The translations under genes were made by a program, and so were the position numbers. This document shows, in pieces, positions 62,099 to 64,000 of a stretch of 64,000 nucleotides of DNA. Source of the stretch: JANLYC01 sp963750495 (GTDB lineage Bacteria > Actinomycetota > Actinomycetes > Propionibacteriales > Nocardioidaceae); the NCBI GenBank assembly GCA_963750495.1, contig CAVVQV010000008.1, forward strand, positions 248,001 through 312,000. The letters are read 5' to 3'. The notes under the pieces were generated by a model. That model was not told the DNA's origin, did not search any database, and saw only the letters and a list, made by a program, of their open reading frames with translations. Positions within the stretch are counted from its first letter, which is position 1. Each line of letters starts with the position of its first letter.

Positions 62099-64000
62099 TC
62101 AGTCGAGGAGGTTGTCGCGCCGAGCGATCGCAGCGGCCTCGGTGCGACCGGCGGCACCGAGCTTGGCGAGGATGTTCGATACGTGGACGCTCACGGTCTT
62201 GGTGCTGATGAACAGCTGCCGGCCGATCTCGCCGTTGCTACGTCCCTGTGCGACGAGGGTGAGGATCTCGCGCTCGCGGGTGGTCAGCCGGGTGTCGTGT
62301 CCGGCGCTGTCGGTACGCCGGGGTGCCGTGGAGCCCAGGGCTCGCAGCTCGGCCAGCAACGGCGCGGCGCCGAGACCGTCGGCAGTTCGACGTGCCGATT
62401 CGAGCAAGGGCCGCGCCTCGGCCACCTGTCCGAGTGCGCGCAGGATCGCGGCCAGGCGGGCCTGCGATCGCGCGGTCTCGAAGACGTGTCCGAAGCTCGT
62501 GAAGTCGTCGACGGCCTGGGACCAGGCAGCCACCAGCGCAACCTGGTCGGGCGGGTCCTGTCCGGTGATCCAACCCAATCGGGCAAGCTCGGCCCGACCC
62601 CGCGAGAGCCAGGCCCGGCCCTCGGGCCCGATGACCTTCCAGCGCCGCAGTCCCCGGTTGAACGTCTCCTCGGCCGCGGCCGCGAGGTCGGCACCGCGCG
62701 TGACCAGGTCGCCACGCTCGTCGGCGGTGGCGTTGGCGGCCGCGGTGGCCAGCTGGCCGATCATCAGGGCGCTGAGGCGGATGCGCGCCATGAAGAACTG
62801 GCTGTCCCAGTGTCTGCGGATGACCTCGAGCACGTGGTCGTGGGCGGCCTGCGCACCGGCGAGATCACCCTGGTCGCCATACAGGTCGATGAGGGCACCT
62901 CCGGACAGGATCGAGAACATGCCGTCGGAGTCCCAGAGACCGCGCACGTGCGCGGACCGCTCGAGGAACGAGACGTCACCCCGCGAGGCCGACACCATCA
63001 GCGCAGCGGCGGCAAGCGCTGCCTCGGCGGGCTCAGGTGGCGCCTCGCCGGACGCGTCGAGAATGCCCAGCGCATCGTCCCAGTTGCCACACACATAGGC
63101 CGTGATGCCGGCGATGACGCGTGCGTCGAGACCGTACGGCGCCCACGGTCGGCCCAGCTCGACAGCCCGGCGGTAGGCCCGCTCGTACGCCTCGCGGGCG
63201 TCCCGGACCCGGCCGGCCTCGAACAGCACGCCTCCGATGTTGTGCAGGCCGCGGAGCTCGCCCACCACGTCGTTGGCCGCGCGAGCCTTCTCGATGATCG
63301 CCAGCAACGTGCGCCGGGACGTCTCGGGATCGCCGGAGCGTTCGTCCATCCGCGTCATCGTGGTCGTGATCTCGGCGATCACGCCGGGCAGCCGCAGCTC
63401 CTGGCCGATCGCGAGCGCTTCGTTGGCGGCCGCCATGGCCTCCTCGTCACGGCTCCAGGACAGCAGGGCTCGCGAGCGGATGCCCATCAGCTGGGCCCGC
63501 ATCGCGGACGGCGGATCGGCGGGGACCAGCTCGAGGGCGCGGTCGACGACGCCGAGAACGTCGATGTCGGAGTCGACGACGAGGGCCGCGCTGGACAGGG
63601 CGTGCATGAGGCGGACCCGATCGTCGTCGTCGATGACGGGATCGAGGCAGGCCGCCTGCTCGCGGAGCAGCTGGGCTCCGCGCAGGGCATGCCCGGCCGT
63701 GGTGACGGCGTCGGCGGCCTTGATCGACAGGTCGACGAGCGCGGATGGCGACAGGATGGGGTCGACGGCCTGCTGGCCGGCCATCTCGAGGGCGATCTCG
63801 TAGTGCTGGGCTGCCTCGTCGGGCCCCCCGACGGCCATGGCCTCGTCACCGGCGGCGACGCTCGCCCGCACCGCCGTGGGCAGGTCGTGTGACGCCCGAG
63901 CGTGCCGGGCGATCTCCGCGGCGGTGCTCGTCACGTCGGGCTGGCTCAGCACGGCGGTGTAGGTCCGGTGCAGCCGGACGCGCTCGCCCGGCAGCAGGTC
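62099..64000 (-). CDS. large LuxR-type transcriptional regulator, C-terminal part (N-terminus outside window)
   Basis: The frame is open to the window edge; 633 residues are visible. They form a long alpha-helical, TPR-like repeat region (for example DEAAQHYEIALEMAGQQ, EEAMAAANEALAIGQELRL, AREAYERAYRRAVELG). The C-terminal LuxR helix-turn-helix LTTREREILTLVAQGRSNGEIGRQLFISTKTVSVHVSNILAKLGAAGRTE follows. This layout matches large LAL/MalT-like regulators, whose N-terminal AAA-type ATPase part would be beyond base 64000. The first visible residues (DLLPGERVRLHRTYTA) look like the end of such an ATPase module. Target genes are unknown. Confidence 0.93.
   Translation of the reverse strand, partial: DLLPGERVRLHRTYTAVLSQPDVTSTAAEIARHARASHDLPTAVRASVAAGDEAMAVGGPDEAAQHYEIALEMAGQQAVDPILSPSALVDLSIKAADAVTTAGHALRGAQLLREQAACLDPVIDDDDRVRLMHALSSAALVVDSDIDVLGVVDRALELVPADPPSAMRAQLMGIRSRALLSWSRDEEAMAAANEALAIGQELRLPGVIAEITTTMTRMDERSGDPETSRRTLLAIIEKARAANDVVGELRGLHNIGGVLFEAGRVRDAREAYERAYRRAVELGRPWAPYGLDARVIAGITAYVCGNWDDALGILDASGEAPPEPAEAALAAAALMVSASRGDVSFLERSAHVRGLWDSDGMFSILSGGALIDLYGDQGDLAGAQAAHDHVLEVIRRHWDSQFFMARIRLSALMIGQLATAAANATADERGDLVTRGADLAAAAEETFNRGLRRWKVIGPEGRAWLSRGRAELARLGWITGQDPPDQVALVAAWSQAVDDFTSFGHVFETARSQARLAAILRALGQVAEARPLLESARRTADGLGAAPLLAELRALGSTAPRRTDSAGHDTRLTTREREILTLVAQGRSNGEIGRQLFISTKTVSVHVSNILAKLGAAGRTEAAAIARRDNLLD

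Overview
The window is 64 kb of high-GC, densely packed chromosomal DNA from an actinobacterium. Marker genes support this: bldD with an intact c-di-GMP signature, mihF (integration host factor), a PriA without ATPase motifs, fused coaBC, a PyrR operator of the translational type, and the gene string mihF-gmk-rpoZ-coaBC-metK-priA. The content and order look most like Propionibacteriales (Nocardioides or a relative), but the genus cannot be fixed from this sequence. I saw no tRNA, rRNA, phage, insertion sequence or CRISPR array.

Region 1 (1-12.5 kb) holds the end of alaS, then ruvX, mltG and aroE, a Tat-exported flavin oxidase, a prepilin peptidase, aroC-aroK-aroB-aroQ, a small unknown gene on the opposite strand, efp and nusB. 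A bidirectional hairpin separates nusB from the convergent bldD. Region 2 (12.5-23.5 kb) is a nine-gene, almost gapless pyrimidine operon: pyrR-pyrB-pyrC-(unknown)-carA-carB-pyrK-pyrD-pyrF. A PyrR-binding hairpin lies at its start, and two BldD boxes lie in the gap it shares with bldD. Region 3 (23.6-42.3 kb) has two small exported proteins, mihF-gmk-rpoZ-coaBC, metK with a structured leader, priA, a DinB-like protein, an isocitrate-lyase-family enzyme, def-fmt-rsmB, rpe, an FMN riboswitch driving ribD-ribE-ribM-ribBA-ribH, and hisE-hisG with a PH-like membrane protein.

Region 4 (42.4-61.5 kb) is accessory and is the most interesting part. Three genes for an oxamate transcarbamoylase-like complex (allG, allF, allH) run leftward. 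A PucR regulator runs rightward from the shared promoter. It is followed by a uracil/xanthine-type permease, a three-subunit molybdenum hydroxylase of the form II (non-CO) type, a divergent phosphodiesterase-like protein, an exported M28 peptidase, a CoxG-like protein, a carbon-nitrogen hydrolase and the ATP-dependent hydantoinase pair HyuA/HyuB. I read it as a PucR-controlled route that imports, oxidises, ring-opens and carbamoyl-transfers a cyclic ureide or nucleobase; this is inference. A motif shared by the pucR start and the permease promoter is a candidate operator.

The window ends with a DUF1203 protein and, on the opposite strand, a large LuxR-type regulator cut by the window edge. 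Several intergenic regions carry strong palindromes. One small hairpin element occurs both as the nusB/bldD terminator and, duplicated and in frame, inside the 3-prime end of carA. Many genes have a TAnnnT box 6-9 bases before the start codon, which suggests frequent leaderless transcripts.
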